64,000 bases of DNA, from positions 1,235,741 through 1,299,740 of the forward strand of contig JAXHLS010000006.1 of the NCBI GenBank assembly GCA_034522055.1, written 5' to 3'. The notes beneath the pieces are model-generated. The model saw only the letters and a program-made list of their open reading frames with translations. It had not been told where the DNA came from and did not search any database. Shown here piece by piece: positions 7,572 to 16,459 of this stretch; within the stretch, counting starts at the first letter, position 1, and every line of letters begins with the position of its first letter. Position numbers and translations under genes: made by a program. The stretch comes from Gammaproteobacteria bacterium (GTDB lineage Bacteria > Pseudomonadota > Gammaproteobacteria > JAABTG01).

Positions 7572-9863
7572 TCAACCCCTCGTGACGGAAAGCAGTTCCT
7601 GGAAGATAGTATCGGCCGTGGAGATGATTCGTGCAGCGGCCTGGTAGGACTGCTGGAACAGCAGCAGGTCGGCGGCCTCCTCGTCCAGGTTGACGCCCGA
7701 CACCGCGGAGCGCGCCGCCTGGGTATTGTCCAGCAGGGTGCGCTGGGCCGACAGGTTGATGCCCGCCTCACGGGTGGTGCCGCCGATCTGCACCACCAGC
7801 TCGCCGTAGGCATCCTGGAAGTTGGCGGTGCCGCCGTTGAGTACGGTGGCGATCTGGAGATCCGCCAGGGCCAGGGCGTTGCGGTTGTCGCCCACGCCGA
7901 AGGTGTTGGGCGTGACGGTGAAGACGTCGCCGTTGACGGGTTCCCCCTCGACGGCGACGCGAATGCCACTGAACTCGATGGGCGCCCCGGAGCTATAGGC
8001 ATCGCTGGCGATGGCGTTGGCGCCGCCGTCCAGGACCACGTAGCTGTCGGCGGCGGCGGAGAAGGTGAGCTCACTGGTATCGGCCGCACCGCTCAGGGCA
8101 CCGCCGAAATAGCCGGTGATGGTGTCGCCGGCATCCGACGCCCCCGTGAGCGTCTCCCTCACCACGATGTCGCCGGTGGTGGCCGGGTCCCGGGTGAGGA
8201 ACAGGCTGCCCCCCTCCACCAGGGCCCGCACCCCGGTGGTAACCGTGTCGTCGTTGATCTCCGCGGCGATGGCCGCGGCGTCGGCCAAGGGGATATCCGC
8301 TACATTCTGGCGGTAGACGATGACCCCGTCGATGCTGAGGTCGTAACCCAGAGTCAGGGTGTCGTCGATCCCGGTATCGCTGAAGGTACCCCGGCCGCCC
8401 CCCGCCGCGCCCGTGGCATCCGCCAGGACGATCTCATAATCGTCCGGCGCATAGGCCACCGGGTCCACGACCGCCGCCGGCGACACCGCCCCGAGGCCGG
8501 CGTTGTCCACCGCGGCGGCGCTGGCCGCGGGCGATCCGGCTGCGATGTTGAGGGGGTTTGATATCTCCGTGGCCAGGTCTCGGGCGGCGAAGCGCGTGGG
8601 CCGGATGAGAAAACCATCACCCTCGTCCACCGTGCCCGTCACCGTCAGCTCGATGCCATCCACCGTGGTGGTGGCGGCCGCCGGCAGGCCTGTGAAGTCA
8701 GCGGATACGTTGGTTACCACGCCATCGGACAGGCGCGTGAGGCTGAAGGTGGAGCCGTTGCGCTCCAAGCGGTAATCGCTGGTGGTGAGTTGGCCGATGT
8801 CGGTGATGACCGCCTCTACGGCGGCGGTACCGGTGTTGCGGCTGCTGGCGGATACCGCCGCGCTGGTATCCGCCAAGTCATTGAAGAAGGCCCCACCCAG
8901 ATTGCCCTGCAGATCGAGGCCCTGGCGGTGCTGCGCGTTCACCGTGTCGGCGAGGCCCACCGCGATGCGCCCGAAGATGTTGCGAGCCGGGTCGATGAGT
9001 GTCTCCCTGACTTCCAGCAGCCCCCCCAACTCGCCACCCCTGATGAACTGGGAAATCACGGGATTGCCGGGCACGTTGGCCAGAGCCACCTCGCTCCGGG
9101 TGGGGTCGAATTCGTTGCCGGTCACCGCCAGCCGGTTGGCGAAGGTATCCACCACGATAGGCTGGCCACTGCCGATAGATACGTTCACCGTCCGATCCGC
9201 CTGTTCCAACACAGCCACATCCACCAGCTCCGACAGCTGGCGCAGCAACTCGTCGCGCTGGTCCAGCAGATCGTTGGGCTGGGAGTTGGTGGAGACCGAC
9301 ACGGCGCGGCGGATATCGCCATTCAGGGTGGCAAGGTTCTCGGCGAAACCATTGATGAGGCTTACCGCTTGGCCGACGCGGCTGTTGATGGAGGACTCGA
9401 TGCTGGCGAACTGGCCGTCGAGGCCGGCGAAGCGCTCCACGAGGGCATCCGCCTGGGACAGCAGCACGCTGCGGGGGGCCGTGGACACCGGGTCGTTGGC
9501 CACGTCCTGCACGGCGGAGAAGAAGGCGTCGATGGCCGGCGACAGGCCGGCATCCGGAGAGGCCACCAGGTTGTCCAGCCGAGACGCCAGGTCGTTCACG
9601 GTATTGAGACGCTCGAGGTTTGCCGTGCCGGAGCGGATGTCCGCGACCAGGAACTGGTTCACCGAGCGGCGGATATCGCTGACCTGAACACCGGTGCCCT
9701 TGAAGCCGCCGTCGATGAACTGGGGCGCCCTGGCGGTGATGTCGTTGCGCTGGCGGCTGAAGGCGGGGTTGTTCACGTTGGCGATGTTGTGGCTCACCGT
9801 GCTCAGGGCCCGCTGGGAAGTCTGCAGTGCGGATACGCCGATGCCGAAGAGGGAATTGCCCAT
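7572..9863 (-). CDS. flgK: Flagellar hook-associated protein FlgK (HAP1)
   Basis: 763 residues, longer than enteric FlgK (about 550) because of an expanded central region, which is common in gammaproteobacteria with polar flagella. The N-terminal rod/hook motif is clear: a Leu-Phe-Gly-Ile-Gly-Val-Ser-Ala-Leu segment followed by His-Asn-Ile-Ala-Asn-Val-Asn-Asn (residues 4-32). The C-terminus has the matching Gly-Val-Asn-Leu-Asp-Glu-Glu-Ala-Ala-Asp-Leu-Leu and Gln-Gln-Ser-Tyr-Gln-Ala-Ala-Ala-Arg helix. It forms the hook-proximal junction and is followed immediately by flgL. Confidence 0.95.
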   Translation of the reverse strand: MGNSLFGIGVSALQTSQRALSTVSHNIANVNNPAFSRQRNDITARAPQFIDGGFKGTGVQVSDIRRSVNQFLVADIRSGTANLERLNTVNDLASRLDNLVASPDAGLSPAIDAFFSAVQDVANDPVSTAPRSVLLSQADALVERFAGLDGQFASIESSINSRVGQAVSLINGFAENLATLNGDIRRAVSVSTNSQPNDLLDQRDELLRQLSELVDVAVLEQADRTVNVSIGSGQPIVVDTFANRLAVTGNEFDPTRSEVALANVPGNPVISQFIRGGELGGLLEVRETLIDPARNIFGRIAVGLADTVNAQHRQGLDLQGNLGGAFFNDLADTSAAVSASSRNTGTAAVEAVITDIGQLTTSDYRLERNGSTFSLTRLSDGVVTNVSADFTGLPAAATTTVDGIELTVTGTVDEGDGFLIRPTRFAARDLATEISNPLNIAAGSPAASAAAVDNAGLGAVSPAAVVDPVAYAPDDYEIVLADATGAAGGGRGTFSDTGIDDTLTLGYDLSIDGVIVYRQNVADIPLADAAAIAAEINDDTVTTGVRALVEGGSLFLTRDPATTGDIVVRETLTGASDAGDTITGYFGGALSGAADTSELTFSAAADSYVVLDGGANAIASDAYSSGAPIEFSGIRVAVEGEPVNGDVFTVTPNTFGVGDNRNALALADLQIATVLNGGTANFQDAYGELVVQIGGTTREAGINLSAQRTLLDNTQAARSAVSGVNLDEEAADLLLFQQSYQAAARIISTADTIFQELLSVTRG

Positions 9864-9866
9864 GGC

Positions 9867-10784
9867 TCATATGCTCCAGTTCAGGTCGCGCTGCCAGATG
9901 GCCAGCACTTTGTCGGCATAGCGGGGATCGGTGGCGTAGCCGGCCTCGTGGAGGCCTCGCATGAAGCCGGAGGCATCGGGCGCGCGCTCCAGGGCTTCGG
10001 TATAACGGGCGCCCGACTGCAGGAAAGCCACGTAGTCCTGGAAACTGGCGGCGTAGGAATCATAGGCACGGAACGCCGCCTGCTCGCGTTGGGCCACGCC
10101 GTCCCGGAACTCCACCGTGGACAGGCTCACCCGCGGGCCGTCCCAGCGCCCGTCCGCCTTGATGCCGAAGAGGTTGTGGGAGCTGGAGCCGTCGGGGTGG
10201 CGCGGTACCGCCCGACCCCAGCCCGTCTCCAGGGCCACCTGGGCCAGCAGCAGGCCGGCGGGCACCCCCAGGCGGCGGGCCGCCTCCTCGGCTGCCGGCC
10301 GCAACGCGTCGATGAAGGCCTGGCGGTCCGGGAAGTCCGCGCCATGCACCGCGGCCGGCGCCACCGCCGCCGGCGGCCTGCGTGAGGCGAAGGTGCGCAG
10401 CGGTGGCGCCAGTTCGCCCGCGGTCCCGCGGGTCCCGTCTGCACCCTCCCCGGCTCCCGGGCCGTTCACCAGGGGTGTGAGCTGGCGCTTGAGCATGTCG
10501 GCGATACCGAGGCTGCCGTTGCGGGACAGCTCCACGCTCAACTGGTCATCCAGCATGCCCTGGTAGAACTCCACCTCGCGACTGCCGGTGAGGGGATCGC
10601 CGAAACCGGCCTCGCGCATGGACTTCAGCATCATCTGCATGAACATGGATTCGAACTGCCGGGCCACCTCGTCGAGGGTGGCGCCGGCATCCCGGCGCGC
10701 GTCGGTACGCAGGCGCGCGAGGGCGGCAAAATCGGTGTAGCTCCCGGCTGCAGGACTCTGGACGCTATGGCTGGCGGGTAGCAT
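9867..10784 (-). CDS. flgJ: Flagellar rod assembly protein / peptidoglycan hydrolase FlgJ
   Basis: A 305-residue two-domain FlgJ. The N-terminal rod-cap domain (about residues 30-110) has Gln-Phe-Glu-Ser-Met-Phe-Met-Gln-Met-Met-Leu-Lys and Met-Leu-Asp-Asp-Gln-Leu-Ser. The C-terminal glucosaminidase domain (about 160-300) has Leu-Ala-Gln-Val-Ala-Leu-Glu-Thr-Gly-Trp-Gly, with the expected catalytic Glu, and Asn-Leu-Phe-Gly-Ile-Lys-Ala. It cuts peptidoglycan to let the rod pass. It lies between flgI (9-bp gap) and flgK (3-bp gap), the canonical order. Confidence 0.95.
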   Translation of the reverse strand: MLPASHSVQSPAAGSYTDFAALARLRTDARRDAGATLDEVARQFESMFMQMMLKSMREAGFGDPLTGSREVEFYQGMLDDQLSVELSRNGSLGIADMLKRQLTPLVNGPGAGEGADGTRGTAGELAPPLRTFASRRPPAAVAPAAVHGADFPDRQAFIDALRPAAEEAARRLGVPAGLLLAQVALETGWGRAVPRHPDGSSSHNLFGIKADGRWDGPRVSLSTVEFRDGVAQREQAAFRAYDSYAASFQDYVAFLQSGARYTEALERAPDASGFMRGLHEAGYATDPRYADKVLAIWQRDLNWSI

Positions 10785-10793
10785 GGTCGGGCC

Positions 10794-11924
10794 TCAGATG
10801 ATGATAAGGTCGGCATGCAGGGCGCCGGCCTCCTTCAGGGCCTCGAGGATGGCCACGAGGTCGCTGGGGGCCGCGCCCACCTGGTTGATGGCCCGCACCA
10901 GTTCGTCCAGGGACACCCCGGGCTCGAACACGAAGGCGCGGTTGTTTTCCTCGGTCACCTGGATCTGGGTCTGTTGGGTGACCACCGTCTCGCCCGCCGC
11001 GAGGGGCGCCGGCTGACTCACCCGGGGTGCCGTGCTGATGCTCACCGACAGGCGCCCGTGGGCCACCGCGGCGGCGCTCACTCGCACGTGACGGCCGATG
11101 ACCACGGTGCCGGTGCGGGAGTTGACGATGACCTTGGCGGGACCGTCGGCCGGGGTGATCTCGATGTTCTCGATGACCGAAATGAAGCCCACGCGCTGGG
11201 CGGCATCCAGGGGCGCCGCCACCCGCACCGAGGTGTGGTCCATGGGGTGCGCCGTACCCTCCCCCACCAGGTCGTTGATGCTGTCGGCCACTCGCTGAGC
11301 GGTGGTGAAATCGCTGCGCTGGAGGTTGAGCACGATGGAGGCCTCCTCACCCATGGAGGTGGGGGCCGCGCGCTCCACCGTGGCGCCATTGGGGATGCGC
11401 CCGGCGGTGGGTACGTTGACGCTGATGCTGTTGCCGTCCTCGGTGGCGGCGCCAAAACCGCCCACCACCATGTTGCCCTGGGCGAGGGCATAGATCTGGC
11501 CGTCGGCCCCCTGCAGCGGCGTCATGAGCAAAGTGCCACCGCGGATGCTCTTGGCATTGCCGATGGTGGACACCGTGACGTCCAGGTTCTGGCCGGTCTT
11601 GGCGAAGGGCGGCAGGGTGGCATTCACCGTCACCGCCGCCACGTTCTTGAGCTGGGGATTGACGTCGGGGGGCACGCGGATGCCGAAGCGGTTCAACATC
11701 GCCTTGAGGCTCTGCACCGTGAACGGCGTCTGCCCCGTCTGGTCGCCGGTGCCGTCCAGCCCCACCACCAGGCCGTAGCCGATGAGCTGGTTGTCCCGCA
11801 CCCCCGCCACCTCGGCCAGGTCCTTGATGCGTTCCGCCAGCGCCGCCGGCGCTGCAAGCAGCGCGCAGACCGCCACGGCGACGATTGTCCTGAATACCCT
11901 GGTCATAGCGACTGTTCTTCTCAT
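10794..11924 (-). CDS. flgI: Flagellar P-ring protein FlgI
   Basis: 376 residues: an N-terminal Sec signal peptide (hydrophobic [10 protein letters not shown] then Ala-Ala-Leu-Ala cleavage) followed by the strongly conserved [23 protein letters not shown] start of mature FlgI. It forms the periplasmic P ring around the rod. Start at 11924 is preferred (GAGGGA upstream); Met at 11906 is an alternative. No flgH precedes it, unlike the usual flgBCDEFGHIJKL order: the upstream neighbour is an unrelated methyltransferase beyond a repeat-rich spacer. Confidence 0.95.
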   Translation of the reverse strand: MRRTVAMTRVFRTIVAVAVCALLAAPAALAERIKDLAEVAGVRDNQLIGYGLVVGLDGTGDQTGQTPFTVQSLKAMLNRFGIRVPPDVNPQLKNVAAVTVNATLPPFAKTGQNLDVTVSTIGNAKSIRGGTLLMTPLQGADGQIYALAQGNMVVGGFGAATEDGNSISVNVPTAGRIPNGATVERAAPTSMGEEASIVLNLQRSDFTTAQRVADSINDLVGEGTAHPMDHTSVRVAAPLDAAQRVGFISVIENIEITPADGPAKVIVNSRTGTVVIGRHVRVSAAAVAHGRLSVSISTAPRVSQPAPLAAGETVVTQQTQIQVTEENNRAFVFEPGVSLDELVRAINQVGAAPSDLVAILEALKEAGALHADLIII

Positions 11925-12128
11925 GGATGCTTTCCCTCTGCCGTGTTCCTGCACAGCCCATGCCAGAACCATCCGGCATGGAGAAAAACCCATGAATGGT
12001 CGATAAGTTATTGTTTTAAATGGACGCCTTTACGGGCCCTGGAAGCCGCCCGGCATCTCGCCAGGACAGCCGGCCGCGGCAATGGCTTGCCGCCCGGGGG
12101 AAACCTTGCCGCCGCCGGGCGCCGAAGA

Positions 12129-12163
12129 GAGAAAAGAGAAAAGAGAAAAGAGAAAAGAGAAAA
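12129..12163. repeat. GAGAAAA microsatellite (5 x 7 bp)
   Basis: Five perfect tandem copies of the 7-mer GAGAAAA, followed by extra A residues. Such tracts are slippage-prone. It is about 200 bp upstream of flgI, too far to affect translation directly. Confidence 0.9.
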
Positions 12164-12167
12164 AAGC

Positions 12168-12200
12168 TTAACCGCGAAAGACGCGAAAGGACGCGAAATG
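12168..12200. repeat. Dispersed CGCGAAAGACGCGAAA motif
   Basis: A phrase of the type TTAACCGCGAAAGACGCGAAAGGACGCGAAATGG. Related copies occur at about 13206 and, reverse-complemented, at 6290-6335 and 12312-12345. It is intergenic everywhere in this window. Function unknown. Confidence 0.6.
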
Positions 12201-12230
12201 GGGAATGCCGGGGGGCTTCGATTACCCCAG

Positions 12231-12291
12231 GCAGGAGCGACACCCTCGTCGCAATTTCCGACGCCAATCGCGGCGAGGCACCGCTCCTACA
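12231..12291. repeat. BIME-like palindromic element
   Basis: Two facing arms, GCAGGAGCGACACCCTCGTC at the left and CGAGGCACCGCTCCTAC at the right, separated by a short AT-rich core. They form a long imperfect hairpin of the GTAGGAGCGG-type REP known in many Gammaproteobacteria. It is a different family from the REP units around the RAYT gene. Confidence 0.65.
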
Positions 12292-12347
12292 GGTGGCGCT
12301 TCCACCGTCATCTCTTTGTTCTTTCGCGTATTTCGTGTCTTTCGTCG

Positions 12348-13097
12348 TTATTCCCTATTCACCATTCTCCCCTTCAGCGTCGACGACGCTCCGCTTTCCG
12401 AATCCTTGCGAAAACGCAGAAAATACTGAGTCTCCATGAAGCCCCTCTCCTCCTCCAGCACGAAACCGGCGGACTCGATCTCCCGGATGAAGACCTCTTT
12501 GCCGGCCCGCACGTGGCCCAGCACCCAGGGGTTGCTGACCCCGGGGATGCGCTTGAAGTCGATGACCACCACCTCGCTCCCAGGCTTGAGGGCGCGGTGC
12601 AGGGATCTCATGGTGCTGATGGGGTACTCGAAATGATGGTAGGTATCGGAGATGAAGGCGAGATCCACGGCGGCCTCCGGCAGCAGCACGTCCCGCGGCG
12701 TGTTGATGATACCCGTGACATTGTCGTGCCCCTGCTCTTGCGCCCGGCGCACCACGTTGTCCACGAAAGTAGGGGTGATATCCACCGCATACACCCGCCC
12801 CTCCGGGCCCACCTCGCGGGCGAACAGACGGGTGAAGAAGCCCGTGCCGGCGCCGATGTCCGCCACCGTGGAGCCCCGCTCGATGGCGAGGGCCTCGAGG
12901 ATGTCGTGGCGACGGTCATAGACCTCCCGCCCATCCCGCTCGAAGATGTCCACCCAGCGCTGCCACTGGGAATCGGCATAGGACGCATTGATGCCCGGAT
13001 TGACACTGCGCTCCTGTTCGGCCCACGAAGATCCGAAGGCCCCCAGGAGGACCAGGGCGAGGAGTAAGGTGAGGGTTCGCGACGGTGTTGGGCTCAT
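12348..13097 (-). CDS. Exported class I SAM-dependent methyltransferase
   Basis: 249 residues. After an N-terminal Sec signal peptide (Leu-Thr-Leu-Leu-Leu-Ala-Leu-Val-Leu-Leu then Ser-Ser-Trp-Ala) comes a Rossmann methyltransferase domain: motif I Val-Ala-Asp-Ile-Gly-Ala-Gly-Thr-Gly-Phe-Phe (about residues 78-88), motif II Tyr-Ala-Val-Asp-Ile, and a Ser-Asp-Thr-Tyr-His-His-Phe motif. Homologues with signal peptides are widespread in proteobacteria but their substrates are unknown. The start at 13097 gives a clean signal peptide; a 44-residue upstream extension is unlikely. It is divergent from the copper locus by about 290 bp. Confidence 0.8.
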   Translation of the reverse strand: MSPTPSRTLTLLLALVLLGAFGSSWAEQERSVNPGINASYADSQWQRWVDIFERDGREVYDRRHDILEALAIERGSTVADIGAGTGFFTRLFAREVGPEGRVYAVDITPTFVDNVVRRAQEQGHDNVTGIINTPRDVLLPEAAVDLAFISDTYHHFEYPISTMRSLHRALKPGSEVVVIDFKRIPGVSNPWVLGHVRAGKEVFIREIESAGFVLEEERGFMETQYFLRFRKDSESGASSTLKGRMVNRE

Positions 13098-13150
13098 GGC
13101 GTCTCGGGAAGGTGGAATCGTGCTGGGCCAGACAGGATCGAACCATATAC

Positions 13151-13300
13151 GGAACAAGGGCAGGGGTTCCACCGTCTCGGCTGGTGGACCGAAGCCAAAC
13201 AGCGAAACGCGTAACCGCGAAAGACGCAAAATTGCGCGAACAGAGAGAACGACGGGGGGCGTGCAGGAACGAGCCGGGCGGTTCTACCGTTCCAGGGCCG
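13151..13300. repeat. Degenerate REP units of the RAYT family
   Basis: Two partial matches to the inverse REP form: GGAACAAGGGCAGGGGTTCCACCGT at 13151-13175 and GCGGTTCTACCGTTCC at about 13279. Between them is a CGCGAAAGACGCAAAA motif (about 13206). They show that the REP family spreads outside the RAYT neighbourhood. Confidence 0.5.
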
Positions 13301-13386
13301 GAGGATTGCCCCGGCGTGGGGCCGGTGTATTTGAACTTTGGGGTGCAGGGCGTTACTAATAGGGCATCAACATCTCGCCACCACGG

Positions 13387-13779
13387 ATGCCCATGGGCCT
13401 GCGCACTTCAAAGACCACCCGACTCATGGTCCTCTGGATCGCCCTCGCGGTGCTGGTGGTACCCATGCGCGTGGTGGCCGGCGAGCTGATGCACCATGGC
13501 GTGGACGACAGCGACTCGGCCGTGAACGGAACCACACACGGGACCATGAACGAGGCCATGCACGCCGCCATGGACACCAGCGGCATGGACTGCCCGGGCC
13601 ACCAGGACGACAGTTGCTGCGAGGACGCCTCCTGTGGATGCCTCGCCCATGTCACCGCCCTCACCCCGCCGGCCGGACTTCCCACGGCCGTCACCTTCGG
13701 CATCCCCCCCGGTCGGGCCTTGGCCCTGCCGGAACTGCCCTCCTTCACCGCCGCCATCTACCGGCCACCCCGGGCCTAA
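13387..13779 (+). CDS. CopL-like His/Cys/Met-rich copper-locus protein
   Basis: 130 residues. A hydrophobic N-terminal segment (Leu-Met-Val-Leu-Trp-Ile-Ala-Leu-Ala-Val-Leu-Val-Val) is followed by a metal-ligand-rich region with many His, Met and Asp and a Cys cluster (Asp-Cys-Pro-Gly-His, Ser-Cys-Cys-Glu-Asp-Ala-Ser-Cys-Gly-Cys, about residues 77-94). CopL-type genes precede copAB and are needed for copper-induced expression in Xanthomonas. It is 137 bp upstream of copA on the same strand. An N-terminal Met at 13393 is an alternative start. Family assignment rests on composition and position. Confidence 0.65.
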   Translation: MPMGLRTSKTTRLMVLWIALAVLVVPMRVVAGELMHHGVDDSDSAVNGTTHGTMNEAMHAAMDTSGMDCPGHQDDSCCEDASCGCLAHVTALTPPAGLPTAVTFGIPPGRALALPELPSFTAAIYRPPRA

Positions 13780-13916
13780 GCCTTCCTGAGGTCCGCCCCG
13801 CGCGGGAAAGCCCTCTCATCCGGGGCTTCCCGGGGGCGCCATCCGACGTCATTCGTTCGTCCCGCGCCGCCCGCCGTGGCCGCGGGGAACCGTCCGGAAC
13901 ACCAGAGGAAATCACC

Positions 13917-15738
13917 ATGTCCCGTATCTCCATGCCCCATCCCGGGGCCTTCTCGCCCTCCCGGCGCCGCTTCGTCACCGGGCTCGCCGCCGGCGGCGCC
14001 CTGCTCGGCCTCGGCATCAACCCGGCCACCGGCCGTGCCGCCGCCACCCCGCCCGGCCGCCAGCAGGCGCTCTCGGGCACCCGTTTCGACCTCACCTACA
14101 GCCCCACCCCCATCAACCTCACGGGCGCTGAGCGCCAGGCCACCGCCATCAACGGCACGGTGCCCGCCCCCGTGCTGCGCTGGCGCGAGGGCGACACGGT
14201 GACGCTGAAGGTCACCAACCACCTCGCCGAGGACACCTCCATCCACTGGCACGGCCTCATCCTGCCGAGCGCCCAGGACGGGGTGCCCCACATCAGCGAC
14301 GGCTTCAAGGGCATTCCCCCGGGGGAGTCCTTCACCTACCGATTCCCGGTGAAGCAATCGGGCACCTACTGGTATCACAGCCACTCCGGCTTCCAGGAGC
14401 AGACCGGGGCCTACGGCGCCATCATCATCGACCCCGCGGGCCCCGAACCCTTCGCCTACGACCGCGACTACGCCCTGGTGCTGTCGGACTGGAGCGACGA
14501 GGATCCCAACCACATCTACGCCACCCTCAAGAAGCTCTCCCACTACTACAACTTCCGCGAGCGCACCATCTTCGATGCCCTGGCGGAGATCCGTGACAAG
14601 GGCTGGGCCGGTTACCGCGCCGAGCGCGACATGTGGGACACCATGCGCATGTCCGACCGCGACATCTCCGATGTCACCGGCTACACCTATACCTTCCTCA
14701 TGAACGGCGTCACCCCCGCCGAGGGCTGGAAGGGCCTGTTCCGCCGGGGCGAACGGGTGCGCCTGCGCATCATCAATGCCGCCGCCATGACCTTCTTCGA
14801 CCTGCGGATCCCGGGCCTCGACATGACGGTGGTGGCGGCCGACGGCCAGAACATCGAGCCCGTGACGGTGGACGAGCTGCGCCTCGGCGTGGCCGAGACC
14901 TATGACGTCATCGTCAGACCGCAGGACGACCGGCCCTATACCGTGTTCGCCCAGGCCATCGACCGCTCGGGCTACGCCCGCGGCACCCTCACGCCGGACC
15001 TGGCCCTGGCGGGCGAGGTGCCGGAGATGGACCCGGCACCCATCCTCACCCATGGCGACATGGGCATGGACATGGCGGCCATGGGCCATGCCGGCCACGA
15101 TATGGGTGGGATGGACCACTCGGGCCATGACATGGGCGGCATGGACCACTCGGGCCATGACATGGGCGGCATGGAAGCCAGGCCCACCATCGGCTCGGGC
15201 ACGGCCGGCTACGGCAGCAGCCGCCCCGTGGTCCACGCCGATACCGAGCACGGCCCCCACATCGACATGCGCGCCGACGCCCCCCAATACCGGCTGGACG
15301 ACCCCGGCGTAGGCCTGCGGGACAACGGCCGCCGGGTGCTCACCTACGCCGACCTGTTCAATATCGGCGCCACCCCCGACCCCCGGGGGCCGGGGCGGGA
15401 GATCGACCTCCACCTCACGGGCAACATGAGCCGCTACATGTGGTCCATGAACGGCATCAAGTTCGCCGATGCCGAACCCCTGGGGCTCAAATTCGGCGAG
15501 CGGGTGCGCATCAACCTCATCAACGACACCATGATGAACCATCCCATGCATCTGCACGGCATGTGGAGCGACCTGGAGACGGGGCCCCGGGCGCATCCCC
15601 CGCAAGCACACCGTCATCGTCCAGCCCGGCGCGCGCATCAGCTACCTCGTCACCGCCGACGCCATGGGCGGCTGGGCCTATCACTGCCACCTGCTCTACC
15701 ACATGCCGGGGATGTTCCGGAAAGTGGTGGTGAGCTGA
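13917..15738 (+). pseudogene. copA: Copper-resistance multicopper oxidase CopA, frameshifted near the 3' end
   Basis: Periplasmic CopA oxidises Cu(I). A Tat signal (Ser-Arg-Arg-Arg-Phe-Val-Thr-Gly-Leu) opens the protein. The N-terminal copper ligands His-Trp-His-Gly and Tyr-Trp-Tyr-His-Ser-His-Ser are intact, followed by a Met/His-rich loop with tandem Asp-His-Ser-Gly-His-Asp-Met-Gly-Gly units. After Met-His-Leu-His-Gly-Met-Trp-Ser-Asp-Leu-Glu-Thr-Gly the frame shifts in a GGGGCCCCGGG run (15581-15591). The conserved end (Pro-Arg-Lys-His-Thr, then His-Cys-His-Leu-Leu-Tyr-His-Met) continues in the next forward frame to a stop at 15736, 5 bp before copB. One extra base would explain it: either a recent mutation, which would remove the type 1 copper site, or a sequencing error. 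Confidence 0.9.
15102..15175 (+). repeat. In-frame 30-bp tandem repeat in copA
   Basis: Two near-identical 30-bp units coding for Gly-Gly-Met-Asp-His-Ser-Gly-His-Asp-Met, flanked by partial units. They build the Met/His copper-binding loop of CopA, and repeat number commonly differs between CopA proteins. Confidence 0.85.
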
Positions 15739-15743
15739 GGAGA

Positions 15744-16448
15744 ATGGATATGAAAAGAACCCTGATTGCCCTTGGCACCCTCGTCCTGGCCACCAACGTC
15801 TCCGCCGCCGGCGGCGACGACCCCGTGCTGGCCAAGGTCATGATCGACCGCTTCGAGAAGCAGTACACCGGCGGCGACGACCCCCTGATGCTCGAGGCCG
15901 ATGTGTGGATCGGTCGCGACCTCCACAAGCTGTGGTTCAAGACCGAGGTGGAACGGGTGGGCGGCGAGACCGAGGAGGCCGAGATCCAAGCCCTCTACAG
16001 CCGCGCCATCGCCCCCTACTGGGACCTCCAGGTGGGCTGGCGCCACGACGCCATGCCCAAGCCCGAGCGGGACTGGCTGGCCATAGGCTTCAACGGCCTG
16101 GCCCCCTACTGGTTCGAGGTCGACGCCGCCGCCTTCATCGGTGGGAATGGCCAGGTGGCGGCCCGCCTGGAAGCGGAATACGAGTGGCTGTTCACCCAGA
16201 AGCTGGTGCTGTCGCCGGAGCTGGAGGTGAACCTCCACGGTAAGGACGACCGCGCCACGGGCGTCGGCTCAGGTCTTTCCGATCTGGAACTCGGCCTGCG
16301 CCTGCGCTACGAGATCGTGCGGGAATTCGCCCCCTACATCGGCGTCAACTGGACCAAGAAGTTCGGCGACACCGCCGACTTCGCCCGCAACCACGGCGAA
16401 GACACCAGCGACGCCCAGGTGGTGGTGGGCTTCCGGGCCTGGTTCTGA
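15744..16448 (+). CDS. copB: Copper-resistance outer-membrane protein CopB
   Basis: 234 residues with a Sec signal peptide (Thr-Leu-Ile-Ala-Leu-Gly-Thr-Leu-Val-Leu-Ala-Thr-Asn-Val-Ser-Ala-Ala). The mature part is a CopB/PcoB beta-barrel domain with Gly-Gly-Asp-Asp-Pro, Trp-Phe-Lys-Thr-Glu, a Tyr-Ser-Arg-Ala-Ile-Ala-Pro-Tyr-Trp-Asp-Leu-Gln motif and a C-terminal aromatic (Phe-Arg-Ala-Trp-Phe). It lacks the long His/Met-rich N-terminal domain of Pseudomonas CopB. It begins 5 bp after the copA stop and is preceded by GAGGAG. It sequesters or exports copper with CopA. Confidence 0.93.
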   Translation: MDMKRTLIALGTLVLATNVSAAGGDDPVLAKVMIDRFEKQYTGGDDPLMLEADVWIGRDLHKLWFKTEVERVGGETEEAEIQALYSRAIAPYWDLQVGWRHDAMPKPERDWLAIGFNGLAPYWFEVDAAAFIGGNGQVAARLEAEYEWLFTQKLVLSPELEVNLHGKDDRATGVGSGLSDLELGLRLRYEIVREFAPYIGVNWTKKFGDTADFARNHGEDTSDAQVVVGFRAWF

Positions 16449-16459
16449 GGAGGCATGTC

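Larger units (their letters stand above)
11925..12347. other. Repeat-rich spacer upstream of flgI, no gene seen
   Basis: A 423-bp spacer with no convincing coding signal. From flgI outward it contains an unassigned GC-rich stretch (12010-12120), a GAGAAAA microsatellite, an AACCGCGAAAGACGCG motif, a BIME-like palindromic pair and a reversed TTTCGTGTCTTTCG motif. It probably marks a rearrangement junction at the end of the flagellar block. No sigma-28 or sigma-54 promoter was recognised. Confidence 0.6.

Noticed and set aside
13338..16448. A single 1036-codon CopA-CopB fusion protein
   Set aside because: The fused frame exists only because of the copA frameshift; the true C-terminus of CopA and a separate Shine-Dalgarno and signal peptide for CopB are visible.
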